A stretch of DNA of 16,830 nt, from the NCBI GenBank assembly GCA_046710875.1, contig JBKEHQ010000023.1, positions 1-16,830 on the forward strand, read 5' to 3'. The notes beneath the pieces were generated by a model. It ran no database searches. It saw nothing but the letters and a program-made list of their open reading frames with translations, and was not told the DNA's origin. This DNA is from MGIIb-O3 sp046710875. Lineage in GTDB: Archaea > Thermoplasmatota > Poseidoniia > Poseidoniales > Thalassarchaeaceae. Made by a program: the position numbers and the translations under genes. Positions 6,793-14,732 of the stretch are shown here, piece by piece; the stretch's first letter is position 1; each line of letters begins with the position of its first letter.

Positions 6793-7917
6793 ATGAATGA
6801 ACCATTGTCCAATTCTGAAAAGGTTAGGTATGCTAGGCATCTAACTCTCCCCCAAGTCGGAGTAAAAGGTCAAGAGAAATTAAAAAACTCATCAATATTA
6901 ATTGTTGGAGCTGGAGGTTTAGGCTCTCCTTGTTTATTATATTTGGCAGCAGCAGGAATTGGAAAAATAGGAATAATAGATGATGATATTGTTGAAATTA
7001 CAAATCTCCAAAGGCAAGTAATTCACGGAACTAAAAGTTTAGGTATTTCTAAAGTATCATCGGCAAAGGAAAAGTTATTAGATCTAAATCCTGAAATTTC
7101 AATTACGACATTTAATTCAAGAATTAATATGGCCAACGCATTACATATAATTAATCAATTTGATATAATAATTGATGGTACTGATAATTTCACGACTAGG
7201 TACCTAATTAATGATGCCTGTGAAATATTAGGTAAACCTTGGATATTTGGTAGCATACATCAATTTGAAGGGCAAGTTTCAGTTTTTAATTTGGAAAAGG
7301 GATTAAATTATAGGGATTTATTTCCTGAAATGCCACCTATTGAGCTAGCCCCAAATTGCGCAGAAGCAGGCGTCCTTGGCGTTCTTCCTGGAATCATCGG
7401 CTCTATACAATCTACGGAAGCTATCAAGATAATTCTTGAAATTGGAGATATTTTATCTGGTAAATTATTAGTTTTTAACGCTTTAAATATGTCTTCAAGG
7501 ATACTAAAATTTAATGCCAATGCCTCTAGGCCATTGGTTACTGAACTGTCGTTGGAGGCTGAATATTGTATGAGTAATGATGAAAATAATCCATTAGAAA
7601 TTACGCCACTTGAGTTTAAAAATAAAAAAGAAAATGGTTGGCGCCCTTTCCTTTTGGATGTTAGGAGGGCGGATGAGGAACTAATAGCAAGTATTTCTGG
7701 AACTAATTTGAGAATCGAGCATTCAAATGTTTCAGATAGATTTTCAGAAATACCAAAAAATGTAGATTTAGTAATATATTGTAGGTCAGGGGTAAGGTCT
7801 GCAGCCGTACAAAGACTTCTTTTTAATTCTGGTTGGGAGAAAAATGCAGTGTTTAATCTCAAAGGTGGGATCTTAAGTTGGTCAGATACTATAGATTCAA
7901 ATGTAAAAAAATATTAA
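6793..7917 (+). CDS. MoeB/ThiF-type adenylyltransferase fused to a rhodanese domain
   Basis: E1-like enzyme that adenylates the C-terminal Gly-Gly of a ubiquitin-like sulfur carrier (MoaD, ThiS or a SAMP) and, through rhodanese, can pass sulfur on. 374 residues. Residues 1-240 hold the ThiF/MoeB fold: RYARHLTLPQVG, the nucleotide loop GAGGLGS (about 36-42), DDDIVEITNLQRQ, DGTDNFTTRYLIND, and CAEAGVLG with the family's conserved cysteine at C189. The CxxC pairs that hold zinc in E. coli MoeB are not visible. Residues about 265-374 form the rhodanese domain, with FLLDVRRADE and active loop YCRSGVRS (C330). The layout matches MOCS3/Uba4/MoeZ. The carrier protein is not in the window. The role may be molybdopterin, thiamine or tRNA thiolation; the downstream molybdenum genes make molybdopterin attractive but unproven. 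Confidence 0.92.
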   Translation: MNEPLSNSEKVRYARHLTLPQVGVKGQEKLKNSSILIVGAGGLGSPCLLYLAAAGIGKIGIIDDDIVEITNLQRQVIHGTKSLGISKVSSAKEKLLDLNPEISITTFNSRINMANALHIINQFDIIIDGTDNFTTRYLINDACEILGKPWIFGSIHQFEGQVSVFNLEKGLNYRDLFPEMPPIELAPNCAEAGVLGVLPGIIGSIQSTEAIKIILEIGDILSGKLLVFNALNMSSRILKFNANASRPLVTELSLEAEYCMSNDENNPLEITPLEFKNKKENGWRPFLLDVRRADEELIASISGTNLRIEHSNVSDRFSEIPKNVDLVIYCRSGVRSAAVQRLLFNSGWEKNAVFNLKGGILSWSDTIDSNVKKY

Positions 7918-8030
7918 TTGTGGTATTATAATTACAAGTACTTGCTTTAATAGTGGTATTATTTTTTAAAATTGTAATATCTATGAATATTATTGTTAAA
8001 TTAAAATATTTGCGGTATAATAATTACCAG
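7918..8030. repeat. Imperfect direct repeats in the gap before the E1 gene
   Basis: TTGTGGTATTATAATTACAAG (7918-7938) and TTGCGGTATAATAATTACCAG (8010-8030) agree at 18 of 21 positions. The core GTGGTATTAT recurs exactly at 7953-7962. The copies start 92 nt apart, and the last ends 4 nt before the CCGAA promoter-like box. The GGTA...TACC ends make each long copy a partial inverted repeat. This looks like an operator array for a dimeric regulator controlling E1, though AT-rich sequence makes chance similarity easier. Confidence 0.4.
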
Positions 8031-8032
8031 TT

Positions 8033-8039
8033 AACCGAA
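8033..8039 (+). promoter_or_regulatory. AACCGAA box 37 nt upstream of E1
   Basis: Third CCGAA placed exactly 37 nt before a start codon (ATG 8072). The flanks differ from the ribB and moeB-like boxes (AACCGAAC). TTGTATAAG follows at 8045-8053 as a possible TATA element. A GAGG (8065-8068) also precedes the ATG, so this gene may have both signals. Confidence 0.4.
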
Positions 8040-8071
8040 CATTTGTTGTATAAGTATCGATTGCGAGGCGT

Positions 8072-10939
8072 ATGGTGGTGGCCCGGCATGGCATTTGGCA
8101 ATGTCCATTTTGTGATAATTATCAAATTTGGAAAACTCGTAATCAAAGTACTATAAAATTGGACAGACAATGTGAAAAATGCCATACTAGGGCGAGAGTA
8201 ACAATTGATAGATCAAATACTGGTCAAGGGAGAAATCGTAGTGTAAATATATGGGAAAGGCCCATGACAGTTACAAATGAACAATTATCTCAGGAAATAA
8301 ATCAGAGAAATAAAAAACCTTTGGAGATTGATCCCTTAGACAACAAGCCACTGGATTCTAAGCAAAGTGTAATGCCAACTATTTGGGGCGAATCATGGAT
8401 TCCTAAAAAAGCCTTATTATTTACGAGTAAATTAAGTAAAAATGAGGTTATAAATGAATTATTGAGATTTGTTGCAGAAAGACATGATGGTCATCTAAAT
8501 TTAATTTCTGAATCATGGAGTAAATCTAATCTTATTGACGAATTCAATGGTCAAGAATTTCATAACTTTTCTATTAATTTTATTAAAAATCTCGACAAAG
8601 CGTTGGAAGAAAGATTATTCAATCCTTCTTTTCTAAATCTTGGAGAAAGCGAAATTATACCTCGAAGAGATGGTAATTTATTTTTAAAAAGAAGGGCTTC
8701 TAGATTTTTAATAGATATATCATTATGTCTTAGAAGATTGGCTCATAAAAATTCGATAACAATGAATCAAAGATTAACTTGGCAAAAATGGATGCTAAGA
8801 ACTCGAATTCTAGATGATCACTTGAAAGACCTTTATACAAATGGAATACATCTACCTGATGGCGGTAAATTTACAGGCAAAGGTTTCCGTTCAACTTGGC
8901 AAGAAGGTATTGTAGCCTGTGCTTCAGCACTCAGGAATAATTATGATGAAAATTCAGAAAATATTGATTTTCCTGATGCTATAGCCCCTATGATAAGAGA
9001 TACTGGCTTAGCTCTAGCAATGGGGCAAACTCCATTAGAAATATTTTCTGCACAAATGGGTAAATCTGGATCCTATATGGATGGAGGGCATTCTGGCTAT
9101 GGAGGTAGAGATTTGCATATTGGAAACTGGGAAAAAGGAATTTTGCCTCCAACTGCACCCTTACCTATTGCAAGTGCTACATTGACTGGAGTTGCATTGG
9201 CATCGAGTAGATTACACAGAGACCGGTTTCATTTAGCACCAGTTGGAGAAGGTTGTAGTAGCAGTGGAGAATTTTGGGAAGCAATGAATTTTGCCGGAGC
9301 AAGGGGCCTCCCAATATGTTATATGATACAAAATAATCAAATAGCCTTAGATACGTTTTCTGCAAGTCAATCAGGTTCGGAAACCTACGGAGACAAAGGC
9401 ATCGCAATGGGAATCCCATCATGGACAATTGATGGATCCGATCCTGCACAATTTTTCTCATCTACTGCAGTGGCTAGGGAATTTTCATTAGATGGAGGGG
9501 GTGCAACTTTGATACATGTCGAAACTATGAGGGGATGCGGCCACGCACACCATCATGATGATTTGTATTTGGGGGCGATTTCAGGCAATCCTCCAGGTTA
9601 TGTGGGACGCGATCTTCTTAATTATTGGTCATTAAAAGATCCTATACCAAATCACCATAATTTATTGATTTCTCTAGGGGTAAATGAGAAAGAGTTGGAA
9701 AATATACAATCAAAGGAAGAAACATATGTTAAAAATTCGCGTAAGGAAATGGAACATATGTCTTGGCCAGAGGCAAATACTGTTACAAAAGGAATTACCT
9801 CTCTAACTGATGCTCCAACTCATACTCAACAAATTGAGAGATTAAAATCTACTAGTCAAAAAATTCTATCACCGTTAAGGCCAGGAGAATATTTGATCAA
9901 ATTTTCCGATGCCTCAAATTCTTGGACATTTAGCCGTGCAATTCAAAATTCTATGGTCGCTTTAGCGGATATATATTCAGAAAATATTATTTTTATGGGC
10001 GAAGATATGGAAATTGCAGGTGCATTTGGTATGAATTTATCATTAAAAGCAAAAGGACATTCTGATAAATTACTCGATATGCCACTATCAGAATCAATAA
10101 TAATCAACTCTGCAACTGGTGCCGCATTAGGGGGTTTGAGGCCCATCGCAGAAATTCAATTTGGAGGGTTTGCAGCACTTGCAATGAATGCATTGGTGAA
10201 TAATGCTGCACAATTACGTTGGAGATGGGGTGCAAGCGTTCCTTTGACTGTAAGAATACCTTTGGGTGGAAAAACTAGAAGTGGCCCATTTCACGCAAAT
10301 ATGATTGAATCATGGTTTTGTAATGATCCAGGCCTAATTATTGTATTCCCCAGTAATCCTCAAGATGCTTTTGATATGCTAATTGAGGGGCATGCATTAC
10401 CTGATCCAGTTGTATTCTTAGAACATCTAGGACTTTATGGATTACGAGGAGGAATTACTGGATGGGGCGATAATATTAATCAATTAGTTGATACTGAATC
10501 TGTTCACAAAAGACTCTCGAATGGGCAAAATTCTATTGGTCAAGCCAGAGTTATTCGAGGAGGGACAGATATTACAATTGTTACGTGGGGTGCAATGGTG
10601 CATGTAGCATTGAAAGCTGCTAAACATGCAGCTAAAGAAAAAATAGAAGTAGAAGTAATAGATTTGAGAACATTATTGCCTTTCGATTCCAAAACTTGCG
10701 TTCAATCTGTATGTCGAACTTCTAGATTAATAGTCTTACAAGAGTCCCAGTGGACTGGCGGTTTAGCTCACACGATTTCAAGTAGAATCCTAGAAGAAAC
10801 ATTCTGGAATTTAGAATCTCCTCCAGTAGTAATAGGGGCTTTAGATACTCCAGTACCATTTTCCCCTCCATTGGAAGATTACACAATTCCCACATATGAC
10901 TTAGTAATTAGGCATATTAGGAGTTTATGCACTCAGTAA
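8072..10939 (+). CDS. 2-oxoacid dehydrogenase E1, alpha and beta fused, with N-terminal zinc ribbon
   Basis: Thiamine-diphosphate E1 that decarboxylates a 2-oxoacid (branched-chain type is likeliest) for transfer to lipoyl-E2. 955 residues. Residues 1-64 hold a zinc ribbon, CPFC (11-14) and CEKC (34-37). Residues about 65-230 are unassigned. E1-alpha begins near 231. Its ThDP/Mg motif is GEG (392-394), then 26 residues, then NN (421-422); GEG replaces the usual GDG, as I recall for other fused E1 proteins. GHAHHHDD follows near 490. E1-beta covers about 625-955, with FMGEDMEIAGAFG, PLSESI, LGGLRPIAEIQFGGF and PLTVRIPLGGK. ATG 8072 has GAGG 3 nt upstream; ATG 8265 would drop the ribbon, but there is no stop between. 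No E2 or E3 gene is in the window. Confidence 0.92.
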   Translation: MVVARHGIWQCPFCDNYQIWKTRNQSTIKLDRQCEKCHTRARVTIDRSNTGQGRNRSVNIWERPMTVTNEQLSQEINQRNKKPLEIDPLDNKPLDSKQSVMPTIWGESWIPKKALLFTSKLSKNEVINELLRFVAERHDGHLNLISESWSKSNLIDEFNGQEFHNFSINFIKNLDKALEERLFNPSFLNLGESEIIPRRDGNLFLKRRASRFLIDISLCLRRLAHKNSITMNQRLTWQKWMLRTRILDDHLKDLYTNGIHLPDGGKFTGKGFRSTWQEGIVACASALRNNYDENSENIDFPDAIAPMIRDTGLALAMGQTPLEIFSAQMGKSGSYMDGGHSGYGGRDLHIGNWEKGILPPTAPLPIASATLTGVALASSRLHRDRFHLAPVGEGCSSSGEFWEAMNFAGARGLPICYMIQNNQIALDTFSASQSGSETYGDKGIAMGIPSWTIDGSDPAQFFSSTAVAREFSLDGGGATLIHVETMRGCGHAHHHDDLYLGAISGNPPGYVGRDLLNYWSLKDPIPNHHNLLISLGVNEKELENIQSKEETYVKNSRKEMEHMSWPEANTVTKGITSLTDAPTHTQQIERLKSTSQKILSPLRPGEYLIKFSDASNSWTFSRAIQNSMVALADIYSENIIFMGEDMEIAGAFGMNLSLKAKGHSDKLLDMPLSESIIINSATGAALGGLRPIAEIQFGGFAALAMNALVNNAAQLRWRWGASVPLTVRIPLGGKTRSGPFHANMIESWFCNDPGLIIVFPSNPQDAFDMLIEGHALPDPVVFLEHLGLYGLRGGITGWGDNINQLVDTESVHKRLSNGQNSIGQARVIRGGTDITIVTWGAMVHVALKAAKHAAKEKIEVEVIDLRTLLPFDSKTCVQSVCRTSRLIVLQESQWTGGLAHTISSRILEETFWNLESPPVVIGALDTPVPFSPPLEDYTIPTYDLVIRHIRSLCTQ

Positions 10940-10959
10940 TTAGCAAATAGTCTTGAGTA

Positions 10960-10971
10960 GGGGGCGCTCCC
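10960..10971. promoter_or_regulatory. GC-rich near-palindrome before the cation exchanger gene
   Basis: GGGGGCGCTCCC pairs with itself at all positions but one G/T, ending 12 nt before the exchanger ATG. It stands out in AT-rich surroundings. It could be an operator or a hairpin in a short leader. No homology is claimed. Confidence 0.25.
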
Positions 10972-10983
10972 GTTAGTTTACAG

Positions 10984-11916
10984 ATGGCAGATGAGTTACT
11001 CATTATTGCAGGTTTCATATTGTTAATTTCCGGTGCCGAAGTTTTTGTCCAGGGGGCAGTTACTTTAGCCACTAAATTAAATATCCCTCCGCTTTTAGTC
11101 GGTTTTACCATTGTAGCTATTGGAACTTCTCTGCCAGAACTTGCTGTGGTTTTGAAAGCATTAGATGAAGGAACTCCAGATATTGCTGTTGGCGGAATAA
11201 TTGGATCAAATATTTCGAATGTGATGTTGGTTCTTGGTACTGCGGCAATTCTAGGTGCTTCAGAATCTCCTGGAAGAGGAATAAGGAGAGATGCAATGGC
11301 TGTTTTAGTGGCTACTTTAATTTTGGTAATAGCGGCCCTATATGGGGAAATACCATTGTTTATTGGATTATTTATGCTTATATTATTGATTACATTTTAT
11401 GCTTATTCATATAATCATGCTAAAAATCTAGATATTCCTGAGGAGAATCCTGATTCGTGGTTGGCCAATAATTCCTATTCTGCATCAATTGCACTACTTT
11501 CTGGAGGATTAATGGTTATGTTTGGTGCTAATTTATTAATGGAAGGAGTAGAAGGATTCATGGTAAAATATTCATTAAATGAATCTGTAATTGGTTTAAC
11601 TATCATCGCTCTTGGGACTTCATTACCAGAGTTTGCTGTTACGGTGATTTCTGCTCTAAGGGGGCAAGGAGGCGTTGCATTGGGAAATGTTTTGGGATCA
11701 AACGTGATGAACATTTTGGGAATATTGGGTATTGCTGCAATCTATGGAGGAGGAATAATTATCGATTCTAGTTTTGCAGAAAGAGATATATGGATTCTAT
11801 TATTTTCTTCAGGGTTGGTATGTGCAATGTTGTTTAGTAACAAAGAAATTGGTAAAGAAATAGGATTTACGATGGTTCTTGGATATATTATATATTTATT
11901 TTTTGTAGTTTCTTAA
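10984..11916 (+). CDS. CaCA-family cation (Na+/Ca2+) exchanger
   Basis: Membrane antiporter that probably extrudes Ca2+ against Na+ (or H+). 310 residues made of two inverted halves with about ten membrane segments. The two alpha repeats are plain: GTSLPE (47-52) with GGIIGSNISNVMLVLG (about 71-86), and GTSLPE (211-216) with GNVLGSNVMNILGILG (about 234-249). The paired acidic residues in GTSLPE and the Asn in GSN are the ion ligands of this family. A short polar loop (about residues 140-160) separates the halves, and there is no large cytosolic regulatory domain, so it is of the microbial YrbG type. Ion preference cannot be read from sequence. It lies 44 nt after E1, with no clear Shine-Dalgarno site. 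Confidence 0.94.
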   Translation: MADELLIIAGFILLISGAEVFVQGAVTLATKLNIPPLLVGFTIVAIGTSLPELAVVLKALDEGTPDIAVGGIIGSNISNVMLVLGTAAILGASESPGRGIRRDAMAVLVATLILVIAALYGEIPLFIGLFMLILLITFYAYSYNHAKNLDIPEENPDSWLANNSYSASIALLSGGLMVMFGANLLMEGVEGFMVKYSLNESVIGLTIIALGTSLPEFAVTVISALRGQGGVALGNVLGSNVMNILGILGIAAIYGGGIIIDSSFAERDIWILLFSSGLVCAMLFSNKEIGKEIGFTMVLGYIIYLFFVVS

Positions 11917-11936
11917 ACAAAGTACTCGGAGCCCAT

Positions 11937-12521
11937 ATGTCGAATATTAAACTTCCATTTTGTATAATACTGGCTGCAGGCCACAGTAAAAGGCTTGGAA
12001 GACCTAAGTCATTAATAGATATTAATGGAGAATATTTAATTAAATATATAGTTAACAAACTAAGCAAATTTCATTTAGAAATAATAATAATTACCAATAC
12101 AGAATTATTTGATGAAATTAATAAATCTTTTCAATCAGTAAAAGTAATAATAAATAAAAATCCTGAATTAGGTCGGACAGGCTCGCTAAAATTAGGATTA
12201 AATTATCTTGAAGAAAAATTACTTACCGACTCTAGAGTAATTGTTGTACCAATTGATAGGCCTGGATTTTCTGATGCAACATTATCAAAATTAATCAATA
12301 TAAAATATACATCATGTCCTGCTAAAGATGGAAAAGGAGGTCATCCTTTAATTTTGTCAAGGGAGGATATCAGTAAGGTAATAAATTCAAAATCAGAGAC
12401 TCCATTACGAGAAATAGTTATTCCCAAAAAATTTGTAGTAGATGACGAATACTTACATTTGAATGTAGATACAGAAAATGATGTCAAAATATTACTCAAG
12501 TACTTAAAAAATATTAATTAA
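11937..12521 (+). CDS. MocA/MobA-like molybdenum cofactor nucleotidyltransferase
   Basis: NTP-transferase expected to attach a nucleotide to molybdopterin. CTP (MocA type) is likeliest, since the neighbours encode a xanthine-dehydrogenase/CO-dehydrogenase type enzyme that uses the cytosine dinucleotide cofactor. 194 residues. LAAGHSKRLGRPK (12-24) is the NTP-binding loop. VVPIDRPG (about 103-110) matches the metal-binding VxxxDQP site with R in place of Q. KDGKGGHPLIL matches the family's G-x-G-H-P segment. It begins 20 nt after the exchanger stop, with GGAG 5 nt before the ATG. A TATA-like TATATTTATT (about 11891-11900) lies within the end of the previous gene. MobA (GTP) or another sugar-nucleotide transferase is less likely. 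Confidence 0.82.
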   Translation: MSNIKLPFCIILAAGHSKRLGRPKSLIDINGEYLIKYIVNKLSKFHLEIIIITNTELFDEINKSFQSVKVIINKNPELGRTGSLKLGLNYLEEKLLTDSRVIVVPIDRPGFSDATLSKLINIKYTSCPAKDGKGGHPLILSREDISKVINSKSETPLREIVIPKKFVVDDEYLHLNVDTENDVKILLKYLKNIN

Positions 12522-12534
12522 TTTAAATTATTTA

Positions 12535-12541
12535 TTTTTTT
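12535..12541 (+). terminator. T-tract in the AT-rich gap before xdhC
   Basis: Seven Ts in a 93-bp gap that is almost all A and T (12522-12614). The gap could both end the mocA-like transcript and hold a TATA element for xdhC. I see no CCGAA box here; a GAGG at 12608-12611 precedes the xdhC ATG. Confidence 0.3.
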
Positions 12542-12614
12542 AAATTTAGATTTTTATTATTAATTTACAAAAATCATAGATTAATCAGAAATACGTGATT
12601 AACTTGAGAGGCCC

Positions 12615-13457
12615 ATGACGCGAGCAGTTCTTGCGTGGACTATGGATAAATTAAATCAAGGATATAGTGTTGCAATTGCAACCATAATTGATTCAAAAGG
12701 AAGCGTACCTGGTAAGCCTGGTGCAAAATTAGCATTAATCAAAAATGGAGAAAAATATGGTACAGTGGGGGGGGCTGGTCTGGAGTTAAAAATAGAAATA
12801 GCTCTAACTAAACTCCTAAAAGAATCAAAACCCATGTCGTCCAAAGGAGGGGAGATTAATACCTTTTTATTATACAAAGATGGCAAAGGCAAAGAAGTAA
12901 TACCATTGGACAGCCTTTGCGGAGGGCAAGTAAGGGTGGCCATGGAAGTAATAGACTCAATGCCACACATTTTGATTGTAGGAGGCGGCCACGTAGGTTT
13001 AGCTATTGCATTGGCTTCAGATACATTGGGTTGGGCACATAGCGTCTTCGATGTCCGAGAAGATTATGCCAACTCTGACCGATTTCCCTTTGCAGAAGAA
13101 ATCCATAATTGCTCAATAGACGAATTCTTAAAAAATGAAGATAATAATTCTTTAAATAGATTTTCTGATATTCTATTACTTGGCCATGATTGGAGCCTTG
13201 ATCAAGATATGCTAATCGGCATTTTATCATTATTAAATATTGATTCTAGGGCTAGATTGGGTGCGATAGGGTCTAAATCTAAATGGAGTGCATTCAAGAA
13301 AGCCGCATTGGATTCAAATATTCAACAATCTCTTATTGATGCAACTCGTTGTCCAATAGGCCTTTCTATCGGAGCACATTCTCCTGAAGAGATAGCAATA
13401 GCAGTTTGTGCTGAAATAATATCTTTTGAAAAACTTCACAATGATTCCGAAGGATGA
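12615..13457 (+). CDS. xdhC: XdhC/CoxI-type molybdenum hydroxylase maturation factor
   Basis: Binds the molybdenum cofactor, helps with its sulfuration and hands it to the hydroxylase apoenzyme. 280 residues in two parts. The N-terminal XdhC_CoxI domain has ATIIDSKGSVPGKPGAKLAL, GTVGGAGLE and the conserved LCGGQVRV, whose Cys is implicated in Moco binding. The C-terminal Rossmann-type domain has ILIVGGGHVGLAIALAS (about 119-135), GAIGSKSKWSAFKK and CPIGLSIGAHSPEEIAIAV. A G8 run (12767-12774) encodes the Gly-Gly of TVGGAG. ATG has GAGG 3 nt upstream. The last codons overlap the promoter-like box of the next gene. Its place beside mocA-like and hydroxylase genes supports the role. Confidence 0.94.
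   Translation: MTRAVLAWTMDKLNQGYSVAIATIIDSKGSVPGKPGAKLALIKNGEKYGTVGGAGLELKIEIALTKLLKESKPMSSKGGEINTFLLYKDGKGKEVIPLDSLCGGQVRVAMEVIDSMPHILIVGGGHVGLAIALASDTLGWAHSVFDVREDYANSDRFPFAEEIHNCSIDEFLKNEDNNSLNRFSDILLLGHDWSLDQDMLIGILSLLNIDSRARLGAIGSKSKWSAFKKAALDSNIQQSLIDATRCPIGLSIGAHSPEEIAIAVCAEIISFEKLHNDSEG
13447..13452 (+). promoter_or_regulatory. CCGAAG box 36 nt upstream of the small subtilase
   Basis: CCGAAG lies in the last codons of xdhC and begins 36 nt before ATG 13483, matching the 37-nt spacing seen at three other genes. It supports ATG 13483 as the start. Being inside coding sequence, it is weaker than the intergenic copies. Confidence 0.3.
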
Positions 13458-13482
13458 AAAGTGCCGTATCAGACGGAAAGAT

Positions 13483-14697
13483 ATGCGTAGTGCCGCTATA
13501 TCGCTCTCAATTATTTTTATTTTGGCCCCGTTGTCAGGTTGCCTTGATGATAAAGAAGGAGAATATCAATCAATAAATGTTGTAAATACTTTCGACTCTT
13601 ACAGTGTAGTTGCCCCTGTGGATACTGGCATAAATGTATATCATGATCATTTTGTTATGGAGGAAGATTATCCAGAATGGCTTTTGAACGGATTAGGGGT
13701 GACAATGATTTGTGATATCGCATCTAATGGAACATGGGAAGAAAGATATCAATCTGATAAGGAATCATGTTGGGACTTAATTACTTCTACGGATATTGTG
13801 TGGTTCCAAGGGACTAGAATTATCGGAACTTCTCCTGATGATGATACGGATATTCCAATTTTAGACGATCCTGCTGATGGACATGGGACGGCTGTTACAG
13901 GTGCAGTATTGAATGCTAATCCGGATGCAGTAATATTCTTTGTAGAAGGATTTAGTGATGAGGCTGTTTTAGCAGCTGCAAATCAACCTCTTGTAGACAT
14001 AATAACGACTAGTTTCGGGCCTATTGGATCTATCCCAGTACCTGGTATCGAAGACGCAACTAAAGTTGCTGTTGTTCAAAATGGAAAAATACATACTGGT
14101 GCTGCAGACAATTCTCCATCTCCGGCAGTTCAAGATTCAACTGCAGGGCCTCCGTGGAGTATTGGAATATCGGGCTATGCCGAAGAAGGTGATGATCAGA
14201 AAGAAACAATGAGTGGTTCATACCCAGATATGGCGGCAGATTGGACTCAAATTTTACCCAATCATGATGATATTGATGGGTATCATGAAACTTCAGGAAC
14301 TTCTTTCGCCACTCCGAGGACTGCAGGTTTGTTATCAAAAATTATAATGAATTTACGGAACGAATTTAATGACTCATCTTCAGGGGCCGATCCTTTGATT
14401 AGGGATAAATATATCATTAATGGGACTAATTTTAAAATCACAAATGATGATATCCGAGATGCACTAAATATGTCTGCATGGTATCCTTCTTACTCAACTT
14501 GGGATCCCCTATCAGGTACAACGCCAATTTCTCCAGTTGCACCATGTACACAAGTTGGATGGGGTGTGGTCAATGAAAGTAATGTCCTACCAATAATAAG
14601 GCATCTTAATGGAACCGATTTGATGAATAATAGGCCCTCGGATGTAGTTATTTGTATGGAAACTAATCAAGAAATTCGGGAATCTTACTGGGCTTAG
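13483..14697 (+). CDS. Small subtilase-family lipoprotein
   Basis: Secreted serine protease, probably lipid-anchored. From ATG 13483 it is 404 residues: a hydrophobic signal then the lipobox LSGC at about residue 20, followed by the acidic DDKEGE. Triad: D47 in APVDTG, H134 in DGHGTAVTG and S274 in SGTSFATP; N210 in GAADNSPSP fits the oxyanion position. There is almost nothing between the lipobox and the Asp, so no I9-type propeptide, unlike the protease at the left end. Several Cys in the C-terminal part could form disulfides. Upstream in-frame starts (ATG 13441, TTG 13426) would overlap xdhC and give a longer basic N-terminus. Its setting between a maturation factor and a regulator of a molybdenum enzyme is unexplained. 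A self-processing or nutrient-supply role is possible but speculative. Confidence 0.88.
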   Translation: MRSAAISLSIIFILAPLSGCLDDKEGEYQSINVVNTFDSYSVVAPVDTGINVYHDHFVMEEDYPEWLLNGLGVTMICDIASNGTWEERYQSDKESCWDLITSTDIVWFQGTRIIGTSPDDDTDIPILDDPADGHGTAVTGAVLNANPDAVIFFVEGFSDEAVLAAANQPLVDIITTSFGPIGSIPVPGIEDATKVAVVQNGKIHTGAADNSPSPAVQDSTAGPPWSIGISGYAEEGDDQKETMSGSYPDMAADWTQILPNHDDIDGYHETSGTSFATPRTAGLLSKIIMNLRNEFNDSSSGADPLIRDKYIINGTNFKITNDDIRDALNMSAWYPSYSTWDPLSGTTPISPVAPCTQVGWGVVNESNVLPIIRHLNGTDLMNNRPSDVVICMETNQEIRESYWA

Positions 14698-14732
14698 CAT
14701 CAGTAGGATTCAATAAATCGCCCCGACTTGAG

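Noticed and set aside
7918..8071. Longest intergenic gap checked for tRNA, small RNA or CRISPR
   Set aside because: No cloverleaf-like pairing or regularly spaced identical repeats. The three related sites are too few and too divergent for a CRISPR array.
7953..8156. A 67-residue open frame before E1
   Set aside because: It overlaps the E1 start in another frame, looks like translated AT-rich intergenic DNA and has no ribosome binding site.
13426..13482. Upstream TTG/ATG starts for the small subtilase
   Set aside because: Kept as alternatives only: ATG 13483 gives a clean lipoprotein signal and the matching promoter-box spacing.
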